Counted from the first letter of the stretch, positions 8,537 to 16,241 are shown. The stretch: 64,000 nt of DNA from Streptomyces sp. NBC_00091 (GCF_026343185.1 NZ_JAPEMA010000002.1:434001-498000); one strand, 5' to 3'. Numbers and translations are program-made. The notes: generated by a model from the sequence alone, not told the origin.

Positions 8537-9529
8537 ATGACAACTGACCGCACTCCCCCGCCCGACGCGCCCGTGGCCGTCGCCGTCCGGGAGGTCCGCA
8601 AGCGCTACGGCGACCGACAGGCCGTGGACGGGCTCTCCCTCGACGTGCGCCGCGGCGAGTTCTTCGGCCTGCTCGGCCCCAACGGCGCGGGCAAGACCAC
8701 CTTCATCGAGATCGTCGAGGGCCTGCGCCAGGCCGACTCCGGCACGGTCGAGGTCCTCGGCCAGAGCCCCTGGCCGCGCAACACGGCCCTGCTGCCCCGG
8801 ATCGGCGTCCAGACCCAGGCCTCGGCCTTCTTCGTCCGGCAGACCGCGCGCGAACACCTCGCCACCGTCGCCGGGCTGTACCGCAAGGACGCGGCCGCCG
8901 CGGACCGCACGCTGGAGACGGTCGGGCTGACCGAGCAGCGCGACGTGCTCGTGGAGAACCTCTCGGGCGGCCAGCGCCAGCGGCTCGCCATCGCGTCGGC
9001 CCTGGTCCACGACCCCGAGCTGATCTTCCTCGACGAGCCGACCGCCGCCCTCGACCCGCAGGCCCGCCGGGACCTGTGGCAGGTGCTGCGCACCCTCAAG
9101 AGCGAGGGCCGCACCATCGTCTACACCACCCACCACCTCGACGAGGCCGAGGCCCTGTGCGACCGGGTGGCCATCCTGGTCGGCGGCCGCATCGCCGCAC
9201 TGGACTCCCCGCACCAGCTGATCACCGCCGCCGGGGCCCGGGCCCGGCTGCTGGTACCGGCGGGACGGATCACCCCGGCGCAGGCCGCCGCCCTGGACGG
9301 GGTGGAGCGGGTCGGCGAACAGGGCGGCTCGCTCGTGCTGGAGACCTCGGCCCCCGGCAAGGTGCTCCAGGCCGTCGACGCCCTCACCGGGCTCGACGGG
9401 GTGATGACCCGCACGGCGACCCTGGAGGACGTCTACCTGGAGCTGACCGGCCGCCCCGGGGCCGACGGCCACACCGGCGGCCAGACCGACGGCCACACGC
9501 CCGCACACACCACGGAGTCCCGCGCATGA
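8537..9529 (+). CDS. ABC transporter ATP-binding protein (peptide export/immunity)
   Basis: Nucleotide-binding subunit of a two-gene exporter of the drug/DrrA type. Walker A GPNGAGKTT lies at 47-55, the signature NLSGGQRQRLAIA near residue 145 and Walker B LIFLDEPTAALDPQ just after, followed by the H-loop TTHHLDEAE. A C-terminal extension of about 100 residues ends in a Gly/His/Thr-rich tail. It partners the permease encoded directly downstream, which it overlaps by ATGA. In the middle of a RiPP operon the likely job is export of the mature peptide or self-protection; no substrate can be read from the sequence. Confidence 0.9.
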   Translation: MTTDRTPPPDAPVAVAVREVRKRYGDRQAVDGLSLDVRRGEFFGLLGPNGAGKTTFIEIVEGLRQADSGTVEVLGQSPWPRNTALLPRIGVQTQASAFFVRQTAREHLATVAGLYRKDAAAADRTLETVGLTEQRDVLVENLSGGQRQRLAIASALVHDPELIFLDEPTAALDPQARRDLWQVLRTLKSEGRTIVYTTHHLDEAEALCDRVAILVGGRIAALDSPHQLITAAGARARLLVPAGRITPAQAAALDGVERVGEQGGSLVLETSAPGKVLQAVDALTGLDGVMTRTATLEDVYLELTGRPGADGHTGGQTDGHTPAHTTESRA

Positions 9530-10281
9530 GCGCCTACACGGCACTGACCGCCGCCGGCTACCGGGCCCAGGTCCGGGACAAGGCCACCCTCTTCTTCACC
9601 TTCGCCTTCCCACTCCTGTTCCTCGTGGTCTTCGGCCTGATCTTCAGCGGCCAGGACGTGGAGGAGAGCGGCCGCCCCTACATCTCGTACATCGCGCCCG
9701 GCGTGATGTCCTGGGGCGTCGCCAACGCCGCCGTCTTCGGCATCGCCTTCACCCTGATGCAGTGGCGCCGCGACGACCTGCTGCGGCTGATCCGGCTCAG
9801 CCCGACACCGCTGACCACGGTGCTGGCCTCGCGCTACGTACTGGCCCTCGTGGTCGGTGTGGTGCAGGCCGCCGTGTTCGTGGCCGTCGCCATGCTGCCC
9901 GGCTTCGGGCTCGAGCTGGACGGGCGCTGGCCACTGGTGCTGCCCGCGCTGGTGTTCGGCATCACGGCCTTCATGGCGATCGGGGTGATCGTCGGCAACT
10001 ACGCCAAGACCCCCGAGGCCGTCGCCGCGATCGCCAACTGCCTGATGGTGCCCATGGCGTTCCTGTCGGGATCCTTCCTGCCGCTCGACATGATGCCGTC
10101 CTGGCTGCGGTCGGTCTCCCGGGTGCTGCCGCTGCGCTACCTCAACGACGCCGCCTCCGGGGCCCTGACCGGCTCCGGCTCCCTCGCCACGATCGGCATC
10201 GGCTGCGCCGCGCTGACCGGCTTCGCCCTGCTGTTCGGCGGGATCGGGCTGAAGACCTTCCGCTGGAGCAACCAGTCATGA
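9526..10281 (+). CDS. ABC-2 type transporter permease
   Basis: A 251-residue integral membrane protein of the ABC-2 family with about six hydrophobic segments: an early FFTFAFPLLFLVVFGLIF helix, a central block around residues 60-160 and a C-terminal pair. It carries the family motif PMAFLSGSFLPLDMMPSWL followed by LPLRYLNDA. It forms the membrane channel for the ATPase encoded upstream, whose stop codon its ATG overlaps. Its own stop overlaps the ATG of the second YcaO gene. Thus transport and modification genes are translationally coupled, which supports membership in the RiPP operon. Confidence 0.9.
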   Translation: MSAYTALTAAGYRAQVRDKATLFFTFAFPLLFLVVFGLIFSGQDVEESGRPYISYIAPGVMSWGVANAAVFGIAFTLMQWRRDDLLRLIRLSPTPLTTVLASRYVLALVVGVVQAAVFVAVAMLPGFGLELDGRWPLVLPALVFGITAFMAIGVIVGNYAKTPEAVAAIANCLMVPMAFLSGSFLPLDMMPSWLRSVSRVLPLRYLNDAASGALTGSGSLATIGIGCAALTGFALLFGGIGLKTFRWSNQS

Positions 10282-12242
10282 CACCCGTCGCTTCGAGGAC
10301 CGTACGGGCGGCCGCGGCCCCCGACGGCACCGCGCTGGAGACGGCCCGCCGGCAGCTCGAGCGGGCGCTGGCCGCCGCCGCCCCTGACGCGGCGCGGCCG
10401 TACGTGGTCACGCTGGGGGTGCACGACGCCCTCGGGCCGCGCGCCGCCGACCCCTTCGCCGCGCTGCGCCCGGCCGCCACCGTCCATCTCGGCGCCCAGG
10501 CCGTGCTCCTGGGGCCCTGGGGCGGCGACGGCACCGCCCCCGCATGCGGGCAGTGCCTGGCCATGCGCTGGCAGCGGCTGCGCAGCAGGAGCGAGCGCGA
10601 CGCGCTGGAGACCGGCAGCGGGCCGCGCACCCCCGTCTCGGCCCACTGGCCCCGGCTGTCGCCGTACGTGCTGGACGCGGTCGCCGCCCTGCACGCGGCG
10701 GTCCTGGGCGGCGACGCGAAGGCTCCGGGCCCTCTGGCCGCCGACCGGGCGCTGCCCCAGGTGTCCCGCCTGGACCTGGAGACCCTCCAGGTGCGTACGT
10801 ACCCGCTGGCCGCCGACCCGCTCTGCCCCGACTGCGGGCCGCGCGGCGCCGACGCCCCGCGGCCCTTCGTCCCCGCCTCCCGGCCCAAGCCCGCCCCGCA
10901 GGCGCAGCGGCTGCGCAAGGCCTCCTCGTACCCGGTGCCGCGGGAGGCGCTGGCCAATCCGGTGACCGGGGTGCTCGGCGGAGGCACCTGGATCAACGTG
11001 ACCTCGCCGACCACCGCGCCGGTCGCGGGCAGCGTCTTCATGCGCGGCTACGCGGGGCTCACGGACGTCACCTGGAGCGGTCAGGCCAACAGCTTCTCGG
11101 CCAGCCGCGACCTCGCCTTCCTGGAAGGGCTGGAGCGGTACGCCGGCACGCACCGCCGCACCGGCGCCGAGGCGCTCACCGCCTCCTACGCGGAGCTGGG
11201 CGAGCGGGCCCTGAATCCGGCGGAGTGCGGGTTCTACCCGCCCGCGACCTACCGCGACGACCCCCTGGTGTCGCCCTTCGACCCCGAGCGGCCCATCCCC
11301 TGGGTGTACGGGCACTCGCTGCGCGACGACCGGCCCGTGCTGGTGCCGGCGCGCCTGGCCTACTACAGCGCGGGCCTGGCCGCCGACAACTTCGTCTTCG
11401 AGTGCTCCAACGGCTGCGCGATCGGCGGCTGCCTGGAGGAGGCGGTGCTCGGCGCCCTGCTGGAGCTGATCGAGCGGGACGCCTTCCTGCTCGCCTGGTA
11501 CGGCGGCCAGCGGCTGACGGAGATCGACCTGGACTCCGTACCGGGGCCGGCGGTGCGGATGATGGTGGACCGGGCCGCCCTCCAGGGGTACGACGTGCAC
11601 GCCTTCGACAACCGGATCGACCTCGCGGTGCCCGTGGTGACGGGACTGGCCGTACGGCGCGACGGCGGACCGGGGCTGTACTCCTTCGGCGCGGGCGCGG
11701 CGCTCGATCCGGCGGCGGCGGTGGAGGCCGCGCTGTCGGAGGTGCTCACCTACATCCCGCACCTGCCCCGGCAGGTGGCCGAGCGGCAGGGTGAACTGGA
11801 GGCGATGGCCGGGGACTTCGGGCTGGTCAGACACCTCAAGGACCATGCCCAGCTGTACGGGCTGCCCGCGATGGCCCCGCACGCGCGCACCTACCGGGAG
11901 CCGCTCGCCGTACGGCCCATGGCGGAGCTGTACGAGCGGTGGGAGGCCCACGGCCGGCCGAGGACCGGCGACCTGCGGGACGATCTGCTGCTGTGCGTGG
12001 GCGAGTTGACGGGGGCCGGGCACGATGTGATCGTCGTCGACCAGACCACGCCGGAGCAGCGCCGGATGGGGCTGCACACCGTGTGCGCCATCGTGCCGGG
12101 GCTGCTGCCGATCGACTTCGGCTGGTCGCGCCAGCGGGCCCCGTACATGCCCCGGCTGCGGACGGCCGCCCAACGGGCGGGGCTGCGCGAGAGTGCCCTG
12201 ACGGACGCGGAGATCCGGCTGGTGCCGCACCCGTTCCCCTGA
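10278..12242 (+). CDS. YcaO-domain azoline cyclodehydratase (copy 2) of RiPP cluster
   Basis: Second YcaO protein (654 aa), collinear with copy 1. It shares the tetracysteine N-terminal part (C90/C93 and C183/C186), LEGLERYAG, an SNGCAIGGCLEEAV block, ERDAFLLAWYGGQ, VVDQTTPEQRRMGLHTV and LLPIDFGWSRQRAPYMPRLRTA, and the HPFP C terminus. All YcaO landmarks seen in copy 1 are retained, so there is no sign that this copy is inactive. Two active paralogues in one cluster suggest division by residue type (Cys versus Ser/Thr) or by core region, but this is inference. The ATG overlaps the permease stop. It is the last gene of the operon before a strong hairpin. Confidence 0.9.
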   Translation: MTPVASRTVRAAAAPDGTALETARRQLERALAAAAPDAARPYVVTLGVHDALGPRAADPFAALRPAATVHLGAQAVLLGPWGGDGTAPACGQCLAMRWQRLRSRSERDALETGSGPRTPVSAHWPRLSPYVLDAVAALHAAVLGGDAKAPGPLAADRALPQVSRLDLETLQVRTYPLAADPLCPDCGPRGADAPRPFVPASRPKPAPQAQRLRKASSYPVPREALANPVTGVLGGGTWINVTSPTTAPVAGSVFMRGYAGLTDVTWSGQANSFSASRDLAFLEGLERYAGTHRRTGAEALTASYAELGERALNPAECGFYPPATYRDDPLVSPFDPERPIPWVYGHSLRDDRPVLVPARLAYYSAGLAADNFVFECSNGCAIGGCLEEAVLGALLELIERDAFLLAWYGGQRLTEIDLDSVPGPAVRMMVDRAALQGYDVHAFDNRIDLAVPVVTGLAVRRDGGPGLYSFGAGAALDPAAAVEAALSEVLTYIPHLPRQVAERQGELEAMAGDFGLVRHLKDHAQLYGLPAMAPHARTYREPLAVRPMAELYERWEAHGRPRTGDLRDDLLLCVGELTGAGHDVIVVDQTTPEQRRMGLHTVCAIVPGLLPIDFGWSRQRAPYMPRLRTAAQRAGLRESALTDAEIRLVPHPFP

Positions 12243-12258
12243 TCCCGGGCCCATGCCG

Positions 12259-12296
12259 GATGCCCCGGACCCCCCTCGTGCGGGGTCCGGGGCATC
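12259..12296. terminator. Bidirectional terminator between RiPP operon and precursor gene
   Basis: Perfect 15-bp inverted repeat (GATGCCCCGGACCCC at 12259-12273 and its complement at 12282-12296) with an 8-base loop. It lies between the ends of two converging genes, so it can stop both transcripts. No long T run follows, as is usual for actinobacterial hairpins. Confidence 0.8.
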
Positions 12297-12322
12297 GGTG
12301 CGTTGCGGGTGCGGCGCTGGGG

Positions 12323-12496
12323 TCAGGCGCTGCAGGAGGTGGTGCTGGTGGTGGAGGAACAGGTCGAGGTGGAGCTGCAGCTCGTGGAACCGGCGAGCAC
12401 GACCTCGCTGGCGTCCGAGTAGTCGGAGATCTCGAAGGTCTCCGACTCCAGCTCCAGGATCTCGTCGGCGAGCGAGGCGAGCGGCGACTTCTCCAT
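12323..12496 (-). CDS. RiPP precursor peptide (thiazolylpeptide-type), Ser/Thr/Cys-only core
   Basis: A 57-residue precursor. The acidic leader (MEKSPLASLADEIL to EVVLAG, residues 1-36) includes FEISDYSDASE, in the style of thiazolylpeptide precursors. The predicted 21-residue core (37-57) contains 10 Ser, 7 Thr, 3 Cys (core positions 4, 10, 19) and a final Ala, so 20 of 21 positions can be cyclised or dehydrated. I chose the ATG at 12496 over the one at 12511 because AAGGAG lies inside the first codons of the longer reading and sits six bases before the second ATG, while nothing resembling a ribosome binding site precedes the first. The cleavage point after Gly36 is inferred. The gene faces the enzyme operon and shares its terminator. 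Confidence 0.88.
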   Translation of the reverse strand: MEKSPLASLADEILELESETFEISDYSDASEVVLAGSTSCSSTSTCSSTTSTTSCSA

Positions 12497-12637
12497 GGGA
12501 ATCTCCTTCATCTGGGTCGGCCGGTCCAGGCGGTCCGGCCGGCTCGGGCGGATCGGCCGGCCCGTGCGTTCCGGGGCGGCTTCCTGTGGTGCCCTTCCAG
12601 GAGAACCGGTCCCGCCGTCACTTCACCCGGTCAACTC

Positions 12638-12665
12638 CTGACACTCCTCTGACAGAAAGTGTCAG
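12638..12665. promoter_or_regulatory. CTGACA direct and inverted repeats upstream of precursor and amidohydrolase
   Basis: CTGACA occurs at 12638 and again at 12649, 11 bases apart. The second copy is also the left arm of CTGACA-GAAAG-TGTCAG (12649-12665). An 11-base pitch is what SARP activators use; a palindrome would suit a dimeric repressor. The site lies in the divergent space between the precursor gene and the M20 gene. The regulator is not identified. Confidence 0.45.
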
Positions 12666-12701
12666 CGGTCTGACCGTCCTGGCCGGATCCGGTGTCCGAG
12701 C

Positions 12702-13988
12702 ATGGTCGTCATGACCGTCTCCACCGTGCTCGCCGGACTCCCGCCGCTCCTGCGGCCCCTGACGACGCTCTACCTGGACCTGCACCGCCATCCCGAACTG
12801 TCGGGCGAGGAGCGGCGCACGGCCGGGCGCTTCGCCGACTGGCTGGAGTCCGCCGGGTACGCGACCACGCGCGGGATCGGCGGGCACGGCGTGGCCGGGG
12901 TGCTGCGGCGGGGAGCGGGGCCGACCGTGATGCTGCGCGCCGAGCTGGACGCGCTGCCGGTCCGGGAGACCACGGGGCTGCCGTACGCGAGCGAGGGCCC
13001 GGTGGCGCACGCCTGCGGGCACGACCTCCACCTGGCCGCGGCCGCCGGTACCGCCTCCCTGCTGGCCGGCGCCGGCCCGGAGGCCTGGCAGGGCACGCTC
13101 GTGGTGGTGGGGCAGCCCGCGGAGGAGACCCTGGAGGGGGCGCGGGCGATGCTGGCCGACGGGCTGTACGAGCGCACCGGCCGCCCGGACACCGTCCTCG
13201 CGCAGCACGCCGCCCCGCTGCCGGCCGGGATGGTCGCGCACGGGTACGGGCCGATGACCGCCGGGAGCGTCACCTTCCGGGTCGTCGTGCACGGGCGCGG
13301 CGGGCACGCGGGGGCCCCGCACCTGACGGTGGACCCGGTGGTGACGGCGGCCCACGTGGTGACCCGCCTGCAGACGGTGGTGGCCCGGGAGGCGGCGCCC
13401 TCGGAGCAGGTGGCCGTCACGGTGGGCTCGCTGCGGGCCGGGGAGCGGGCCAACATCGTGCCCGACCGGGCCGAGCTGGGGATCACCGTACGGGCGGCCG
13501 GCGAGGCGGCGCTCGCGCGGGCGGCGGAGGCGGTCGAGCGGATCGTGCGCGCCGAGTGCGCGGCCTCGGGCTGTCCCCGGGAGCCGGAGATCGTCCGCGA
13601 GGGCTCCTCCCCCGTCACCCACCCCGATCCGGCGACGACGGCCGCGGTGCGCGCGGCCCACACGGCGCGGTTCGGGGCGGAGCGGGTGGCGATGTGGCCG
13701 CCGTCCCTCGCCACGGAGGACTTCGGGCTGTTCGGCGACGCAGGGCGGTCCGTGCACGGTGCGCGGGGGGTCCGGCTCGCCTACTGGATGCTGGGGGTGA
13801 TCGGCCCGGCCGCCTGGGCGGCGGCGCCCGGGGAGGGCGCGGCCGGGAAACTGGCGGCCCTCCCCGCCAACCACGCCCCGGACTTCGCCCCGGACGTGCG
13901 TACGGCGCTGCCGGCCGGGGTCGGCGCGCTGACGGCGGCGGCCCTGGCCTGCCTCGCGCCGGCCGGATCGGCCCGGTCGGCTGCTTGA
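12702..13988 (+). CDS. M20D-family amidohydrolase (metallo-dependent carboxypeptidase-like)
   Basis: Zinc- or manganese-dependent amidohydrolase of the hippurate hydrolase/IAA-amino acid hydrolase group, which hydrolyses N-acyl amino acids or small amides in the cytoplasm. Metal-site motifs are RAELDALPV (79-87), HACGHD (103-108) and QPAEE (about 138-142); the dimerisation-domain motif GRGGHAGAPHLTVDP follows. Length (428 aa) is normal. Two in-frame ATGs (12702 and 12711) are possible and neither has a clear ribosome binding site. It is divergent from the RiPP precursor and convergent with the MerR gene, whose stop is 10 bases away. A link to RiPP processing is possible but unsupported. Confidence 0.85.
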   Translation: MVVMTVSTVLAGLPPLLRPLTTLYLDLHRHPELSGEERRTAGRFADWLESAGYATTRGIGGHGVAGVLRRGAGPTVMLRAELDALPVRETTGLPYASEGPVAHACGHDLHLAAAAGTASLLAGAGPEAWQGTLVVVGQPAEETLEGARAMLADGLYERTGRPDTVLAQHAAPLPAGMVAHGYGPMTAGSVTFRVVVHGRGGHAGAPHLTVDPVVTAAHVVTRLQTVVAREAAPSEQVAVTVGSLRAGERANIVPDRAELGITVRAAGEAALARAAEAVERIVRAECAASGCPREPEIVREGSSPVTHPDPATTAAVRAAHTARFGAERVAMWPPSLATEDFGLFGDAGRSVHGARGVRLAYWMLGVIGPAAWAAAPGEGAAGKLAALPANHAPDFAPDVRTALPAGVGALTAAALACLAPAGSARSAA

Positions 13989-13997
13989 GGCCGTACG

Positions 13998-14651
13998 TCA
14001 GGCCAGGCCGTAGCGCCGGACCGACTCCTCTTCCTGTGCCAGGCGGTGCATCGCCCTGAGCACCGGTTCGACGAGGATCGCCCCCGCGACGGCCACCTCC
14101 ACCTTCTCCGCCTCCGAGGGGTGCTTCTCCACGATGTCCAGGTCGTACACGGCCACTTGGTGCATCAGGCGGGCATAGGGAACCATCATCTCCGCGTCCC
14201 ACGGGTATCCCAGCCTGATGAGGGAGGCCACCGCGGCCACCAGCGACCGGTGGTCCGGGGAGATGGCGGCGAGGTCCCTGGCGGTGGACCAGCCCAGGGT
14301 CTCCAGCAACCGGTCCACCTCGCGGCGGGCGGTGGCCACGGCCTCGTCGACTTCGTCGGCGTCGTCCGGCTCCGGTACCTGCGGCAGCGCCCACAGGGCC
14401 GCGCCCAGGCGCATGGCCGTGCCCAGCGAGTCGTCGTCGACGTGCCGGAGCACCTCCTTCGCGGTGGCCACGGAGACCCGGCCGACCTGGATCAGGGCCC
14501 GTACCAGGCGCAGCCGGCGCAGATGGGTCTCGTCGTAGTCGGCCGTGGTCGCGCTGATCCGCCGGCCGGGCGGCAACAGGCCTTCGCGCAGGTAGTACTT
14601 GATGGTCGCGGTGGAAATGCCACTGCGCTCGCTCAACTCCGCCAGCCGCAT
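13998..14651 (-). CDS. MerR-family transcriptional regulator
   Basis: A 217-residue regulator with an N-terminal MerR winged helix (MRLAELSERSGISTATIKYYLREGLLPPG, split here around STATIKYYLREG) and the usual wing and dimer helix to about residue 110. The long C-terminal part is a helical effector domain with no cysteine cluster, so it senses an organic ligand rather than a metal. It is transcribed away from the DUF4188 gene. Two copies of a near-palindrome lie between them, the expected operator. GGAAAGG precedes the ATG by about eight bases. The natural target is most likely the neighbouring DUF4188 gene together with itself. Confidence 0.88.
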   Translation of the reverse strand: MRLAELSERSGISTATIKYYLREGLLPPGRRISATTADYDETHLRRLRLVRALIQVGRVSVATAKEVLRHVDDDSLGTAMRLGAALWALPQVPEPDDADEVDEAVATARREVDRLLETLGWSTARDLAAISPDHRSLVAAVASLIRLGYPWDAEMMVPYARLMHQVAVYDLDIVEKHPSEAEKVEVAVAGAILVEPVLRAMHRLAQEEESVRRYGLA

Positions 14652-14666
14652 CTCTTGTGCCTTTCC

Positions 14667-14719
14667 TTGGATAGCCTCACTATCTAAGCACGCGACGCTT
14701 GGACAGCGGCGCTATCCAA
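14667..14719. promoter_or_regulatory. Duplicated MerR operator
   Basis: Two 21-bp near-palindromes, TTGGATAG-N5-CTATCTAA (14667-14687) and TTGGACAG-N5-CTATCCAA (14699-14719), have the same arms and spacer length. Their centres are 32 bases apart, about three helical turns, on one face of the DNA. They fill the divergent promoter region between the MerR gene and the DUF4188 gene. Confidence 0.75.
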
Positions 14720-14739
14720 CGAGGACATCCGGAGGCCGC

Positions 14740-15264
14740 GTGCCAGGCAAGCCGATCCCGGGCAACACCACCGCCGCACTCGAAGGCGACGCGGTGGTCC
14801 TGCTCATCGGGATGCGCATCAACCACTTCTGGGCCGTGCACCATTGGGTACCCGTGTTCCTGTCCATGCCGCGCATGCTCCGGGACCTGAAGCGCGACAA
14901 GGGCCGGGGCCTGCTCGGCCACGTCCTGCTGACCGGTTCGCCGCGTACGTACTACGTGGTCCAGTACTGGGAGTCCAAGGAGAAGCTCTACGCTTACGCC
15001 GCGGCCGCCGACACCCTGCACCACCGGATGTGGGCGCTCATCAACCGCTTGCAGCGGACGAACAAGCTCCGCCAGCACGTGGGGATCTGGCACGAGGCCT
15101 ACATCTCGCCCGCGGGCTCGTACGAGTCCATCTACGCCGACATGCCGCCCGTCGGCCTGGCCGCGGCCACCGGGGTCCTGCCGCTGGAGAAGCGCGGGCG
15201 CCGGGCGGCCGACCGGTTCGCGCACCGGCCGCCGGCGCCGGACGCACCACACGCACCGCACTGA
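14740..15264 (+). CDS. DUF4188-family (monooxygenase-like) protein
   Basis: A 174-residue protein matching the DUF4188 style, a ferredoxin-like alpha/beta barrel group that includes proteins annotated as monooxygenases of fungal and bacterial pathways. Recognisable parts are VLLIGMRINHFWAVHHW, MLRDLKRDKGRGLLGH and the conserved YVVQYWESKEKLYAYA followed by HEAYI. No signal or membrane segment is present. I place the start at GTG 14740, four bases after GGAGG, rather than at upstream ATGs that would run through the operators. It is probably controlled by the divergent MerR protein, perhaps for removal of a small toxic compound. The biochemical function is not known. Confidence 0.75.
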   Translation: MPGKPIPGNTTAALEGDAVVLLIGMRINHFWAVHHWVPVFLSMPRMLRDLKRDKGRGLLGHVLLTGSPRTYYVVQYWESKEKLYAYAAAADTLHHRMWALINRLQRTNKLRQHVGIWHEAYISPAGSYESIYADMPPVGLAAATGVLPLEKRGRRAADRFAHRPPAPDAPHAPH

Positions 15265-15282
15265 CAAGGAGCAAGGAACACC

Positions 15283-15945
15283 ATGGCTGTTGAGCAGGTC
15301 AGCACCACCCGCCCCCCGGCATCGGGGCCGGGGGGCCGAGCGGCGGGGAGGATCGCCCTCGCCGCGGTCATCGGCCTGTGCGTCGCCCTCACGGCGGCGT
15401 GCGACGCCAAGGGCCCCTCGTCGTCCGGCTCTTCGTCCTCCAAGGACAAGGGCGGATCCTGGCAGGCCGGCGACTGCGGAGGTCCCGACCCCGACGACAA
15501 GCCGGACGGCTACCGGGCGTTCGACTGCGGCGACTCCAAGGCGACCTTCAAGGCGCTGGAGATCGCGGCGGCCGGGATCCTGCCCGGTTCGATCCAGTGT
15601 CCCGCCGGTACCGACCTGATGATCCGCGTGTCCGTGTCCTACGGCTCGGCCGCCAAGGACAAGAACAAGGGTGGCGGCGGGATCCCCACCCAGACCGTCT
15701 GCGGCCGCAACCTGTCCGGGGACCACCCCGGCGACGCGGGCGCGGGCGGCGGCCAGCTGGTGAAGGGCGACTGCATCTCCTCGTCCGCCCAGGAGGTGGC
15801 CTGCGCCTCCGCCGGAGCGGACGCCTTCAAGGTCCTCGACCTGGTCAAGGAGAAGGAGCAGTGCCCGTCGGGAACCACCGAGCCCATGGAACTGACCATG
15901 TCGATCGGGCGCCCGTACGACGTGATCTGCGGCGGCGCTGCCTGA
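15283..15945 (+). CDS. Lipoprotein of unknown function with duplicated Cys-containing domain
   Basis: A 220-residue protein with a Sec signal and lipobox LTAAC (Cys40), followed by a Ser/Lys-rich linker. The mature part is built of two related halves of about 75 residues: GDCGG...FDCGDSKATFKALEI...QCPAGTD...TVCG, then GDCISS...VACASAGADAFKVLDL...QCPSGTT...VICG. Each half has four cysteines in matching places, so two disulfides per half are likely in the extracytoplasmic space. I recognise no family function. The gene begins 18 bases after the DUF4188 stop, with AAGGAGCAAGGA before the ATG, and may be co-transcribed with it. Confidence 0.75.
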   Translation: MAVEQVSTTRPPASGPGGRAAGRIALAAVIGLCVALTAACDAKGPSSSGSSSSKDKGGSWQAGDCGGPDPDDKPDGYRAFDCGDSKATFKALEIAAAGILPGSIQCPAGTDLMIRVSVSYGSAAKDKNKGGGGIPTQTVCGRNLSGDHPGDAGAGGGQLVKGDCISSSAQEVACASAGADAFKVLDLVKEKEQCPSGTTEPMELTMSIGRPYDVICGGAA

Positions 15946-16007
15946 GAACGGCAAAGCGGAGGTAAAGCCGGAGGGCGGGGCGGGTGGGGGCGGCCCACGA
16001 TGGACAC

Positions 16008-16241
16008 ATGAGCGTCCGACGGTACGAGCTGACGTTCCCCGACGCCGACGGGACGGGCGGGGACACCGTGATCGTGGAGCGCACCGAGTCGGCCGGACCG
16101 GGCGGTCACCCGGTCTACGCCGACGCCACCGGCATCGTCCGGGCGGAGATCAGCGACCGGGGCGAGGTCCGCATGCTCCCCTCGGGCGGCCACCAGGCCC
16201 CCGCGCAGCCCACGGGGGCGCGCCGGCTGCCGGAGGGCTGA
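16008..16241 (+). CDS. Small protein of unknown function
   Basis: A 77-residue protein starting at ATG 16008 (MSVRRYELTFPDADG). It has a beta-strand-rich pattern with two matching turns (VIVERTESAG and VRAEISDRGEVR) and a Pro/Ala-rich tail. It has no signal, membrane segment or metal motif. Similar short proteins opening with RYELxFP are frequent in Streptomyces, but I cannot name a function. An upstream in-frame start is less likely because the ATG chosen begins the conserved-looking block. It precedes the carbonic anhydrase gene in the same direction. Confidence 0.6.
   Translation: MSVRRYELTFPDADGTGGDTVIVERTESAGPGGHPVYADATGIVRAEISDRGEVRMLPSGGHQAPAQPTGARRLPEG

Noticed and set aside
1..12496. 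Firm assignment as a thiopeptide
   Set aside because: No pyridine synthase is visible and the only SpaB_C protein fits elimination better; the upstream part of the operon is not in the window.
12509..12511. Upstream ATG as precursor start
   Set aside because: No ribosome binding site precedes it, whereas AAGGAG is well placed for the ATG at 12496.
12702..13988. M20 amidohydrolase as leader peptidase of the RiPP
   Set aside because: The family acts on small N-acyl amino acids; no coupling to the cluster beyond proximity, and an M50 peptidase with a PqqD-like domain is a better candidate.
14599..14739. Longer reading of the DUF4188 gene from ATG 14599
   Set aside because: It would run through the MerR coding start and both operators; GGAGG before GTG 14740 marks the better start.
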